A stretch of 64,000 nt of DNA from Anaeramoeba flamelloides (lineage: Eukaryota > Metamonada > Anaeramoebidae): positions 620,001 to 684,000 of the forward strand of contig JANTQA010000060.1 in NCBI GenBank assembly GCA_027625915.1, given 5' to 3'. Of this stretch, positions 10,274-21,069 are shown piece by piece. The notes under the pieces are model-generated. The model was not told the origin of the DNA, made no database searches, and worked only from the letters and a program-made list of their open reading frames with translations. Within the stretch, counting starts at the first letter, position 1, and each line of letters opens with the position of its first letter. The position numbers and the translations under genes are program-made.

Positions 10274-12702
10274 GGAGTTAACTTTGGCAAAAGAGAGTCA
10301 AAAATTCAAGAATGTTATTGATAATAAAATAATAGTGATCAAAATAATGTGTGACAAATAACTAACATCTGTGTTTCAAAATATTATAAGTGCTTTTTTT
10401 TCTTCTTGTTCTAAGGGAACATCCGATCAACAACCACCAGTATGCTTAAGTTCAAATCAATTTTGATAGTAAACACCTGGATATTTTCAGTAAAATTTAA
10501 ATTAGGAATGCAATTTGTTCAAATTTTTTCATAATTTTCTCGATTTTTTTGAAATTTTTTGCTTTTTTTGATTGGATAATAATTTTATTAAAAATTTATT
10601 CGATTTTTTCAGATAAATTTTGCAATTTGATCCTTGATTTCTTCAATTTCTTTTTAAATATATGAACTTTAAGAAATCAATACCATATTTATTTATGGTT
10701 TATTATCATTTTCTATGATCAGACGATGTATAGGTCTTCTATAACAAAAAAAACACGCTTTTTATTTTGTAATATGTATTAAATTTTTTTGCACTCATTA
10801 TTTTGACTACAGTATTAGAACCAAGGGAGTAATTTCTCTCGAAACGTCATATTTAAAATAACACTAAAAGTTAATGGATTCAATTCAAAATTATCCAAAA
10901 ATCCAACATCTAAAGAAAAAAATTCGTATTTCGAGACAAATTTAAAGGTTGAATTATCAAACTAAAGACTTTCAAGTTAAAAAAATATTTTTCAAAAATT
11001 TGTTAGAAATGTAGATTAATTGATTAAAAAATCAATTTTTTCAAAAATAAATAATTAATGAAGAAGATTAGAATGACATAATTATTTCCATACATATTTG
11101 GGAATATATTGACACCAAAACTAATTTAATTGGTATTAAGTTTAATACAACCAATCTAAAGATTTTTATCTTAAGGGAGTAAGTAAATTTTACAAATTTT
11201 GAGTGGTATCATTTATGAGAAACTGAATTATTCAAATCATTTCTTTAACCAAATAGGTCAATATTTTCATGAATATGGAATTGGGATATACCCCTGTTTA
11301 AGTTATCTTCATACCAACGAAAAAAATGTTATTCAAAAAAATGAAAAGATTGATCAAAAAAAAATAAATAAAAATTATTTATCTCAAGCTCTTATCTGTA
11401 ATATTTGATACAATTACTTATTCTCAATTTGGTTTTTTTTTTAATTCTTCATGGAAATACTTGTGTTTGTAAAATTTTTGAGAACGAATTACTTTTTATA
11501 TCTATAGAAATTCTAAAATGAAAATAAAAATCCTATTTTCAATTAATTTATCTAATTCTTGGTTGGGTTCAGAAAATAACATATTTATTAAATTCCTCTT
11601 CAGAAATAAAGATTTATTGGACGAATTAATTTTGATCTGAAAATTATTTATTTTTTATTCCAATTGGAGAACTCAAAATAATTCTCAACCTGATTCAAAT
11701 TTTTTCTAAATTTTTCTTTTATTTTGATTTGAATCTTTTGTAACTGTTTTTTCGATTCCCATAATTCAACCTCTTTATTTTATTTTTTGAAACAGGAATC
11801 TTTATCTTTGTTTTGTTTGATAATAAATTTTGAAAATTGTATTTTGAAAACAAATTTGTAAAATAATTTATGTTAAATAATAATAAATACGAAAATAGGT
11901 CTAGAAATTTAAGGTTTAAAATTGTTTGGCTTCCGATAAATCAAGAAGATAAAGAAAAAAAATCTTTGTTATTAGGTTTTTCTCATTTTTTTTTTTTTTT
12001 TCATTTTTCAACAAATTTATTTGTAATTGTGATATTCCGTTTTTGGTTTTCCAAAAGAAAACATTTGTTTCAAATACACACCCTTTCGGGTCTATTTTTA
12101 TGGTTTACAGTTTGACTAATTTCAATCATTCGGATAAACAGATTTCTAGATCCAAAACAGAATATAATAAAACTCAAAAATTTAATCCAAAAAAAAATTT
12201 TACAAAAAAATCGAAAAATTCAAGATTCAACTCTGAATTACTTTGGGTTGGATTTCTTTCGACAAATTGAACAGTGAATGATGTTTTGGTTTCAAAGTTT
12301 TAATATATCTGAGGCACTCAAATAATATTTTTCAGTTATGTTCCCAGAATTAATATTTCTCCAAATGGTAAAAGGTACTTACTTGCTTAGATGTTTAAAA
12401 TTTTTCAATAATCATCTTATTTCAACTCTAAATCAGATGGTTTATTACAAGCCCTAAGTTCGCCTTTAAAGATATCAATAAATATAGCACAAAAAAGGGC
12501 AAGCAAACAAATATGATTACTTATACTCCCTCTCTATTTCTTTGTAATTTTATTTGGAAAAGAAAGGTGGTATTGTAGTGGATATCCTCAACCCTGCCCC
12601 CTTTATTATTCAAGTGCCAGTCTGTTTTATGTTTTTCAAAAAAATGAACAAATATTTGGTTTTCTCAAGTTTATTGAAAAAAACATCTTTCAAAAAAACT
12701 AA
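10274..12702. other. Intergenic with repeat fragments, possible decayed element
   Basis: About 10440-10800 matches about 43370-43710 (TTTAAATTAGGAATGCAATT against TACTTTAGGAATGGAATT). About 10905-11110 matches the repeat at 1895. TTAAGGGAGTAAGTAAATT at 11173-11191 is a lone TTAA/GGGAGTA end. A weak partner may be TATACTCCCTC near 12524. Between them are open stretches of 69-81 codons with no recognisable domain. I do not call a gene. Confidence 0.4.
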
Positions 12703-13567
12703 CCATTGTGAAAAAAATTTGGGTCATTAAAAAAAATTGGGTCAGTCAAAATTTTGTTTTCATTTTTTAAATAATAAATATTAGCAAAATGTTTTTTGAT
12801 CAAAGTAAAATTTTATGAACAAATCTTACATTTAATAAAAACCAAAGTCACTATCAATAATAATTTCCAAAGGTAATATATTAGTGTTGCATTTTAACCT
12901 TTTGGAATTACTGTGGAAGTCTATAAAACAAAAATTTATTTTTAATTGTAAACTTTACTAAAAATGTTGATTTTTTTTTATTAGATTACATTCCAAGATC
13001 AAGTTAATCATTGTTTGGGAAGACCATAAATTAATAACGGTTTTTGTTTAAAGTTTGTCTATGGGGATTTAAAGAATTTAAATGGTTTCTGAAATCTTGG
13101 TATTTCGGTATTTTGAAGTTTTGATTGTAAACATTAGTGGAAAACAACCTCTTTCAAAAAAACAGCTTTTTTGGAAGATTTTATTATTCAATTTAATTTA
13201 AAAGGTCATTTAAGATTAACCGTGATAAATTTGTGTTCAGTAACAATGATAAATATCTTATTGAATTAATAGATTTTAATATTTCCTATTAAACATTTCT
13301 CTTATTTTTAGTAAAGTTGACAATTAAAAATACATTTTTGAATTTTTGGAGCATCCCAGTAATTCTAAATGGTCAAAATTCAAACACTTAATTTTACCTT
13401 TGAAAATTATTATTGATAGTGACTTTGGTTTTTATTAAATGTAAGATTTGTTCATAAAATTTTACTTTGATCAAAAAACATTTTGCTAATATTTATTATT
13501 TAAAAAACGAAAACAAATTTTTGACTGACACAATTTTTTTTAATGAACCAAATTTTTTTCACAATGG
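12703..13567. mobile_element. TIR element of 865 bp with ~170 bp arms
   Basis: The left arm begins CCATTGTGAAAAAAATTTGG and runs to about 12875. The right arm, about 13400-13567, is its complement and ends CACAATGG before TA. The arms share GACTTTGGTTTTTATTAAAT and TTTTTTGATCAAAGTAAAAT. The interior has no ORF and no similarity I can name. The TA flank and long inverted arms suggest a Tc1/mariner-type non-autonomous element. Confidence 0.75.
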
Positions 13568-13840
13568 TAAAATCAATTTTTAATGTATGAATTGAAAGTT
13601 TTTAACAAAAAATCCTTTCAAAAAATTTTATTAAATTTTGATCAAAGGAGAGCTTTTGAAATTTAAAACAGAACAGATAAGTGTGTTTGTGTTTTGTGTT
13701 TTATTAAAAAAAAAGAATTAAACTTTTCAAAAAATTGAAAATAAAAAAAAAAGTGGATGTGAAAATAAGAATCAAACCAAAACGATATTTTTAAACAAAA
13801 TAAAAAAATAAAAAAAAAAAAAAATAACTATGAGCTTTTA

Positions 13841-14674
13841 TTAATCAAGTTCAATTCCAAACATTGACAAGTTGTTAATAAACTCGATAATTTCTAATCT
13901 TAAAAGGGTATTTGAAACGATTTTTTTATTTTTCAAGGGTTGATTAGTTTTTGGGCTTGTAGCGTGCTTCTCAAACCACCATTCGATTTGCTCTCTTTCA
14001 TAACTGATCCCATCACAGGTTGTCACGGGATCAAGCATAATTTCAAGAGAAACGGGGCAAAGGAATTTGCTTGGAAGGTTTGAGTGATCCAAGAGGTCAA
14101 AGGCTTTTTCTAAAAGCCCTTCCCATTCGTCGATATTTTTTTTTTCTTCTTTATAGATATACAGCAATTCGGGCTCTCTGTTTTTGGAAAGCTTTTTTCT
14201 CTTGGACTTTTCGATCTTTTGGAACGGTTGATTGTTTAAAAACTTGCAAATGTGCTCTTTATTGTTTAAATCCAAACCTTCCATTTGCTTAATCGGGTTA
14301 CCTTGGAAGGACACTTGCTCGATCTTTGTCAAGTCTTTAAACTTTGTTGGTATTAATGTAATGAAGTTATTGCTAAGATCAATTGTTTGGAGCCATGTCA
14401 TTTTAAACAAACAAGATGGGATGCGATCGAAATTATTATTTTTCAGCGAGAGTGCTTTCAGCTCGGTTAATTTCGAGAGAGCAGAAGGTAATTTCGTTAG
14501 GCCATTCCCATCAAGATTTAAACTTGTGATTTCTTTATGAGAACAAATAAGCTTGAAGGCCATCTCTTGTCCTTTGGCATTGATCTTGATCATGTCATCA
14601 CTTAAGTCAAGTTCTCCTTGCTTGTTAATGTTTGTGATCTTTTTTTGGATCTTTTTTAATTCTTTGTTTCCCAT
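13841..14674 (-). CDS. Leucine-rich repeat + U-box protein (likely E3 ligase)
   Basis: This is a single exon of 277 aa from ATG at 14674 to TAA at 13841. Residues about 48-130 form three to four typical leucine-rich repeats (LNLDGNGLTKLP, LSLKNNNFDRIP, IDLSNNFITLIP, VSFQGNPI). A Lys/Glu-rich linker follows. Residues about 203-272 are a U-box: FLCPVSLEIMLDPVTTCDG, then SYEREQIEWWF, then TNQPL and a C-terminal helix. U-box domains bind E2 enzymes without zinc. The LRRs would recruit the substrate, so a ubiquitin-ligase role is inferred. The N-terminus MGN leaves a Gly at position 2, but the following residues are a weak myristoylation signal. The LRR-then-U-box order is unusual compared with the armadillo or TPR partners common elsewhere. 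Confidence 0.93.
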   Translation of the reverse strand: MGNKELKKIQKKITNINKQGELDLSDDMIKINAKGQEMAFKLICSHKEITSLNLDGNGLTKLPSALSKLTELKALSLKNNNFDRIPSCLFKMTWLQTIDLSNNFITLIPTKFKDLTKIEQVSFQGNPIKQMEGLDLNNKEHICKFLNNQPFQKIEKSKRKKLSKNREPELLYIYKEEKKNIDEWEGLLEKAFDLLDHSNLPSKFLCPVSLEIMLDPVTTCDGISYEREQIEWWFEKHATSPKTNQPLKNKKIVSNTLLRLEIIEFINNLSMFGIELD

Positions 14675-14829
14675 TGATTATTGCTTTTGAAAAATCGCGT
14701 TGAAAGTAATTTTGGAAAAGAAGTGAAAAATAATTTGGCTTATTCTTCTTTATTGTAAAGAGGAAGAAATTTTTTTCAATTTTATTTTATAAAAATAAGA
14801 AGAAGAAAATGAATAACAAAGTTTAATTT

Positions 14830-15275
14830 CACGACAAGAATAGCACAAAAATTTTAGTCACTTTTTTTCCTTACCAACACTTTGTTTTTTTGAAATTGTA
14901 CCAAATTTTGAAAGGAATTAGAAGATCACAATGCAACAACTTTCAATTTAAAAGTTTTTACAAGTCAAACTTTTAAAAACATGTAATTTAAACAACTTTC
15001 CAATTTTTGGTTTTCATAAAAAGAGTTTCAGGTTATTGAAAGCTAACAAATATTTTTCTTTTAGATAACTTTCCAAAATTTCAATTAAATTCAAAATGCT
15101 ATCTTTTGTTAATTTTTATTTTTTCCCTTTTTTTGGCTTACAAAAGTTTGTACCAAGTATTTGAAATTTGAAACAATATGAAAGAATATCAGAGACTGAA
15201 ATCCTGCAGACTGTCAGCCTGAAAGTTCAAAAAAGTCTTGAAAGTATTTGTATGGATTGTGCTATTCTTGTCGTG
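14830..15275. mobile_element. TIR element, CACGACAAGAATAGCACAA ends
   Basis: CACGACAAGAATAGCACAA at 14830-14848 is exactly complemented at 15257-15275. The 446 bp unit has no ORF. Flanks are T-rich on both sides, so a target duplication cannot be read reliably. It sits about 155 bp upstream of the LRR/U-box start and may overlap its promoter. Confidence 0.65.
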
Positions 15276-17281
15276 TTTTATTTTTTTTTTAATAATCATG
15301 TTAACTTTTCCTTAGTTAAAAAAGTCAACTATACGTTTAGATAGTGTTCATTGTAACTCATCTAAACGAAGATAATTCAAGAAGAATTATTGTTTTTTGA
15401 AAATCTGACTGATTTTTTTTCTTTCTGATTAAAAGATTTTTTGTGTGTTGGAAAACTCAATTTTTTTTTACAAGATCAAAGTTTTACAAAACACAAAACA
15501 TTGCTATAAGTTTAAGATTTAATAGTATTGTTTTGGTCTTTTTGTTGGTTGAGTTGACAATAAAAATTATCAAAATCTCTTATTAGGCAATTGAATCGTT
15601 GTTTCAGAAATAATTTTTTATCACTTTTTGGGATTCTATTGTGGTTAGATTTTGATATATATGGAGTGTGGGTAATTAATAGTAAAAGGTATTACTACAC
15701 AAAGAGTTCCCAAGGTACAAAACAATCTCTATTAAATTATATATACAGTCCTAGAACCTGCTAGCGCACACTCTTATCAATCAAAAGAGGTAAATTGAAA
15801 TATTTTTTTTTCAAAATCAATAGTTTCCAACATAAAACGAAATATATATTTTATACTATTTTCAAGAATGAACTTAATTATTCATAAAAATAAAATGGCT
15901 ACTGTTTTTCGTTTTATATTGGAAATATGTGAAATTTGAATTTCAAAAAAGTGATTCAAATTAAAAAAATTTTTAGATGATATTATCACATCTATTTAAC
16001 ACTTCAAAAAAAAAATTGAAACTAAAAAAATTCCAATCTAGTTCCGAAAATGTTGACCAAATTTATTTTAAAATATATTTTTTAAATTTAATTTTCAAAA
16101 ATGTATTTAAAAATATAAAATCGTTAACCTACTATTTGTTGATTCTTGGTAGTAATCCAATTATATTATTAGACTTGTATTAAATAAATAAAAGATATTT
16201 AATTTTTCTGATCTCGATTTTATCTGATATTTATTTAGTGGTTGAAAATTTTTGTTTATAATTTTCATTTTTATCGAAAAAAACTATTTTCATAACTTTT
16301 TTAATTTCAATAAATTTTCAATAGAATTGAAATACCTATAACTGTATTTTGTTGGTAAAAAAATCTTCTTGACACTCTCTATATTTCCTGTTTTTTATTA
16401 AAAGGGTACGTACATTGTTTTCACTTTAAACGGTATTATTGTTTTTTTTTTCATTTTTTGGAAATATTTCAATAACATATTTTTGAATAACTACAATAGT
16501 AATTGATTCAATCCGTATTAATATGAAAGAAAATTTGGTATTCTTAATTGACAAATACCTTCACTAAGAAAGATGATTTTTTATGAAAGTTCAAAAAAAA
16601 ATAAAAAGCTAAACTTTTTTGAAAATACTATATTTCAACAAGATTTCATTTTACTTAAAATAATTTTAGTCCCCGGGGTTTTACAATACATCAAAAGGGT
16701 GTGGAAAATATCTTGTATTTGTTGTGAGTTGATTTGTGGATGTATGTTTGTGGGTGTAATTTTGGTTCTTATCTTTTCATTATATGCATCCTTCTCAATT
16801 TTTATACTCTTTTTTTATAGTTTTTAAAAAAGAATTTATTTTTTTATATTTTTGTTCCGAGATTATAATGGTGTATACTGAAATGTGGCTTTGAAAAAAA
16901 AAATAAATTTTAAATGTTTTTTGAATGAGAATTAAAACCCATAATAGATTGAATATTAGTCAGTGAAGAACAAAAATAAAATTAAATCAAATTTGATACA
17001 ATATAATATTTTTCTTGTTCAATGGGGTTCTAATCAAAAACACAAAAAAAATATTGTAGGAATTCCCTTTTTTGAAAAAATCAAATATAAACTATCTTTC
17101 ATAATAATTGGCCCATTAAAAATCATATTTTAAAGAAAAATATTTTTAATAATTAAAGTTATCTATTATAATATAAAAATTTAGATTTTAATATTCAATA
17201 CTATACTCTAGAGATATTTATTTTTTGTCTAAAATTAAAAGAAAGAAAAATAAAAAAAACTGTTGTAAAAAATTGTGCCAT
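15276..17281. other. Intergenic with small palindromic repeat
   Basis: About 15800-15960 is a hairpin-like repeat. TTTCCAACATAAAACGAAA at about 15824 pairs with TTTCGTTTTATATTGGAAA at about 15907. A second copy is at about 61270-61480. TACAGTCCTAGAAC at about 15745 recurs at 2061. TTTAGATAGTG and its near-complement around 15336-15367 form a small stem. A short frame with one hydrophobic helix (16573-16827) is not convincing. Confidence 0.45.
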
Positions 17282-17449
17282 TTATTTTGAAAGAAGCATT
17301 ACATGAAAAATAGAAAATTTAAAAAAGTAAAAAAACCCATTTATCTCTTCACCTTCGATTTGAATAACTAAATCAAAGCTCTTTTTCATATTTGAAACCA
17401 AAATTTTCATTAATTCATCTGTTACTTTTTTCAAATTTTTCATTTTCAT
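17282..17449 (-). CDS. Possible small gene or broken ORF, unknown
   Basis: The frame of 55 codons includes the protein-like stretch VTDELMKILVSNMKKSFDLV followed by IQIEGEEING. I recognise no family. The upstream DNA looks like a leader (T-rich, then TTAAAATGG). The natural ATG at 17456 is in another frame (MENENEKFEK), which meets this frame at a 6-A run (17427-17432). The C-terminal end is Phe-rich and may be untranslated sequence. It could be a small gene with a sequence error in that run, a decayed gene or chance. Confidence 0.25.
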   Translation of the reverse strand: MKMKNLKKVTDELMKILVSNMKKSFDLVIQIEGEEINGFFYFFKFSIFHVMLLSK

Positions 17450-17613
17450 TTTCCATTTTAACAAAAAACTTTTGAAAAAATAAAAAAGAGAAAAAATGAT
17501 TTATTTGCAAACTTTTCATTGTGAGAAGAAAAACTTCAAAACGATACAAAAGCAATTCATTATTCAAATGTAAGGTGGGCCATTTATTATGAAATTTAGT
17601 TTATATATATAAT

Positions 17614-19072
17614 AGAGGTTTTGATGATAACATGCTATAATTCACGATAAAGTTACAAAAATCGCGATAATTTCAATCAAATCGCAATATATCAGAAAAT
17701 CGCGATATTCAATATTATCGCGATAATCTATAAAATCGCGATAATTATTAAAAAATCGTGATAAATGCCAAAATATCGCGATTAAAAAGTAATCGCGATA
17801 TAATAGTTGATGGGTTTTAGGGTTAATTGAGAAATATTTTTAAAAAGAAAAAATTTTTTTGATCAAAAAATAGATTAGGTGAAAAAAAGTTATTCTTTTG
17901 AAAAAACAACAAAAAAGATACTTGATCCAATCAAGGATCAGATCAAAGAGTTTTATTGTGTTTTCATTTTATTTGGTTGACAAACCTATCTATCCTTTAA
18001 GATCAACAACAATAAGAACTCAAGAGCAATAAATATTTTTTTCAGTTAACTGTGATGTTGTAAATTGAGTTGAAAAAAACGCCTTCTAAAACAACCAACC
18101 CTTTCTCTGTTCTTTAAAGAATGTGATCTTGGGTTACAATATTTTCATTTTTTCTCAGCACGCTAAAAGGAGTTGGATAACTCTTCAAAAGATTTCACAA
18201 CATCCTTGCCAGATGATCACCAATTATTAAGATTTTTTATACAATACTTGTCTTCTTCTTTTTCTTCTTTGAGAATCTTTGTTTTGGACAGAAAACACAA
18301 TTAGAGCTTAGTGGTTTTTGTTTGATTAGTCGATCACCAAAAAGAATGAAAATTATTCTTTATTCTTTTTGGCTATTTACAAATGGTGAAGGTAACAACT
18401 CCATTTTAAGAAAACACACATAATTTATATTCAAGTGTATTGTTGAAATGGGTAATTATTAGTTTGATCATAAAATTTGTTTGAGATTTTATATTTTGTT
18501 AAAAAAAAAAAGGAAAAGAATAAAATTTTTTTCTACAACAACCCAAACTCATTCCCTTTATAAAAGTTTTCTGTGTTTCAAAACTTTCAAACACTTGAAG
18601 ACAGTTCAGAACCCTCGAAAACACTTTCTGGCATTATTAAAGGGAAAGTGTTGTAAAAGTATCAAGGCTTTGTAAAAGTCAAGAGATTTTTTTTAAAAAT
18701 GAAATGAAAATAATAATTTTTCATTTTTTCATGATAATATAAATATCGCGATAATGTTGTTTATCGCGATTTTATGATTTTTCGCGATAAAGTTGGATTA
18801 ATCGCGATTTTTTTACAGTCAGTTTCATTTTTAAGGCACAAACTTTCAACGAAATTTAAGGTACAAAAAAATTCTCAAATTAAAGCACAAAACTCAAATT
18901 CAAGTAAAAATAAATTGGGAAAAAAAAAAATTCAAATTTTGTGCCTTAATTTGAGATTTTTTTGTGCCTTAAATTTCCTTCAAAGTTTTTACCTTAAAAG
19001 TGAAACTGACGGTAATACTATTGCGATTTTATTGTTAATATCAGGATAATATATGTTATCATCAAAACCTCT
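17614..19072. mobile_element. TIR element with arrays of ATCGCGAT motifs
   Basis: The 20 bp ends AGAGGTTTTGATGATAACAT (17614-17633) and its complement (19053-19072) enclose 1459 bp. Next to the left end (17650-17805) are about nine copies or near-copies of the self-complementary motif ATCGCGAT with irregular spacing. Next to the right end (18745-18815, and again about 19018) are about five. Such CG-rich motifs are otherwise absent here. Subterminal motif arrays are known transposase-binding sites in several DNA transposon groups; that role here is inferred. The middle has no ORF. A hairpin MITE (18816-19012) sits inside the right array. Confidence 0.72.
18816..19012. mobile_element. Hairpin MITE copy 4 (TA-flanked)
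   Basis: This 197 bp palindrome lies between TA sites, with CAGTCAGTTTCATTTTTAAG at the left and GTGAAACTGACGG at the right. It is inserted within the ATCGCGAT-bearing right end of the element 17614-19072, so it arrived later. Confidence 0.88.
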
Positions 19073-19463
19073 AATATATTTATATGGGCCAAATTTCAAA
19101 ATTACGGACAAACTTTATTGTTAATATGATAATAATTTCTTTATTATTAATTTTTATTTTTTTTTCATCTTACAGAAATATGTTTTTATCATTTGATTGT
19201 TTTTTGGTAGCAATATATTTATATATAATTGTTGAGAGAAAAATGTTGGACACGGAAAAATGGTTGGACAGCATTTTTATTGTGAACATTAGTAAAATTG
19301 AAAATCAAATCCTATTGATAACAAGGTGAGTAATATATAAACCCAGGTTTAAAGGTGTTTAAAGTTCATTAATCTGTGGTGTGTGTAGAATACTCATTTG
19401 AATCATTGATAACTAAAGTAGATCATATTATTTAAACAAAAATCCAAGATGTAGTAAAGTTTA

Positions 19464-20535
19464 CTAAACTCAATTCCAAAAATTGGGGCACACCTTCAAA
19501 ATCAATTTAATTCTAAGATAAGTGGTATTTGACTCTTAAATAGAAACATTAGATATTAACAATCCATAGAAATAATTTTAAAGTTGATTATTTATCATTT
19601 TTTTTCATTATTTTTTGATTTTTGATTTCCAATAATTGTTTTGATTTTTTTTGGATTCTTTTTTTTCAAATAAAAAAAAATTAAAATTTTTGACAAAACT
19701 TTTTGAAAATCTCAAAATCACTTGCAATGAAATTTAAAAGTTTTGATTCTGATCACAAGAAAAAAATTTTTTCTTCTCTCAAAAATGTAAAAAGATTCTT
19801 TTCTTATCAAGAAAAATTTTTTTTGAAAAAAAAATCATGATATGAGGTGCTTGAGCACATGACCTACAAACAGACCTTATTACCATTAATGGAAATGTAA
19901 ATACTGGATGTATTATTAATGATATTTTCAAAAAATCAAATGTAATTCAACTCGCCAATTCAGAATATGGTTAGTTGAAATGGATTTTCCGAAAGGATGG
20001 AGCTTGTCCACACACTTCAAAAAAAAAAAAACTCAAACTTACTTAAACCGTGGATGTAATTTTATGGATCCTTGACACCCAATTCCCCAGATTCAAACCC
20101 AATTGGGAATTTATGGTCAATTATGGATATTAAACTGAAAAATTGTAATCCAAAAAACGGAGAAGAATTTATTAAAATTTTCACTAATGTATGGAATACT
20201 TTGAGTTGGGAAACCTTAGAAAATTAGTAAACTCTAGATATAAGGATAGATTTAGTTATCAAAAAAGCTGAATCTATTAATTGTTTTTATTAATTTTTCT
20301 TTCAATAAAAATGGTTTTTTTGATAACTGTGTTCCAAAAATAGGGGCACATTTTTTTTTATTTTTTCTTTTTTATTTTTTGAATTAAATTTTATATTTAC
20401 TCTAAAATATATAAATAGTATTAATTAAATATTTTCAGATCTTTTATTATTTTAATGTTTATGTATCTTGTATTTTGGAGTATATTTTTATTAATGTAAT
20501 TTTTTTTGTGTCCCATTTTTTGGAATTGATTTTAT
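19464..20535. mobile_element. Tc1/mariner transposon relic
   Basis: The inverted ends read TCAATTCCAAAAATTGGGGC (19470 onward) and the complement of TGTCCCATTTTTTGGAATTG (20510-20529), with TA outside each end. The 1072 bp size suits a decayed, internally deleted mariner. The interior holds the transposase remnant at 19862-20290. An extra end-like copy, GTTCCAAAAATAGGGGCACA at about 20330-20349, leaves open that the right end belongs to a separate ~210 bp element. Confidence 0.65.
19862..20290 (+). pseudogene. Tc1/mariner transposase remnant (C-terminal half)
   Basis: Conceptual translation in shifting frames gives TDLITINGNVNTGCIINDIF, then WIFRKDGACPHTSK, then NSPDSNPIGNLWSIMDIKLK and VIKKAESIN. 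These line up with the Tc1/mariner catalytic core. WIFQQD-like gives the second Asp region. NSPD-x-NPIENLW gives the third acidic site, which is Gly here (NPIG) rather than Glu. There is at least one in-frame stop before WIFRKD, a frame change before NSPD, and two adjacent stops near the end. The N-terminal DNA-binding half is not recognisable. It is clearly inactive. Confidence 0.85.
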
Positions 20536-20570
20536 TAATTCTGAAAATGGTAATTTTTAAACTTGGTTTA

Positions 20571-20765
20571 CAGTAAGTTTCACTTTTAAGACACAAACTT
20601 TCTACGAAATTTAAGTAACAAAAAAATCTCAAATTATGGCACAAATTTTGGAATTTTTTTTTTTACAATTTATTTTCCTAGAATTTGAATTTTGTGCCTT
20701 AATTTGGTATTTTTTTGTGCCTTAAATTTCGTTGAAAGTTTGTGCCTTAAAAGTGAAACTGACTG
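20571..20765. mobile_element. Hairpin MITE copy 5 (TA-flanked)
   Basis: This 195 bp palindrome has TA on both sides, starts CAGTAAGTTTCACTTTTAAG and ends GTGAAACTGACTG. It is nested in the element 19229-20950, just outside the mariner relic's right end. Confidence 0.9.
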
Positions 20766-21069
20766 TAGGCTATAAGAGATAAGCTTTTGAAAAAGTAGAA
20801 TTACATTAATCCTTATTCTAATAAGTAGATTATTGTTATTTTCTTTAGTTATTTCACAAACGATTGAAATTAAAAATCATTTTCAGTAATGTTCCCAATT
20901 AAAATTGCTGTCCAACCATTTTTCTGTGTCCAACATTTTTCTCTCAACAGTAAACTAGATTTCAAAAATTTCGACTCTCATTATTTTGTTGTGGAAGTTT
21001 TTTTGAGATATTTATTACATTATTCTTCTCAAAAAACTATTGTCAAAATTTTGGATCAGAATCATTTTT

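Larger units (their letters stand above)
19229..20950. mobile_element. GTTCCC-family TIR element carrying a mariner relic
   Basis: The left end TTGTTGAGAGAAAAATGTTG (19229-19248) then GACACGG matches the complement of the right end, which finishes CATTTTTCTCTCAACAG before TA (20951-20952). The arms are about 78 bp and include the GTGAACATTAGTAAAATTGA / TTTCAGTAATGTTCCCAATT block shared with the elements at 2308, 46882 and 56118. The interior is largely occupied by the mariner relic (19464-20535) and a hairpin MITE (20571-20765). Confidence 0.7.

Noticed and set aside
16573-16827. 84-codon frame with one hydrophobic helix and several Cys
   Set aside because: Half of it is Phe/Leu/Ile from T-rich DNA, no leader or neighbour supports it, and no family is recognised.
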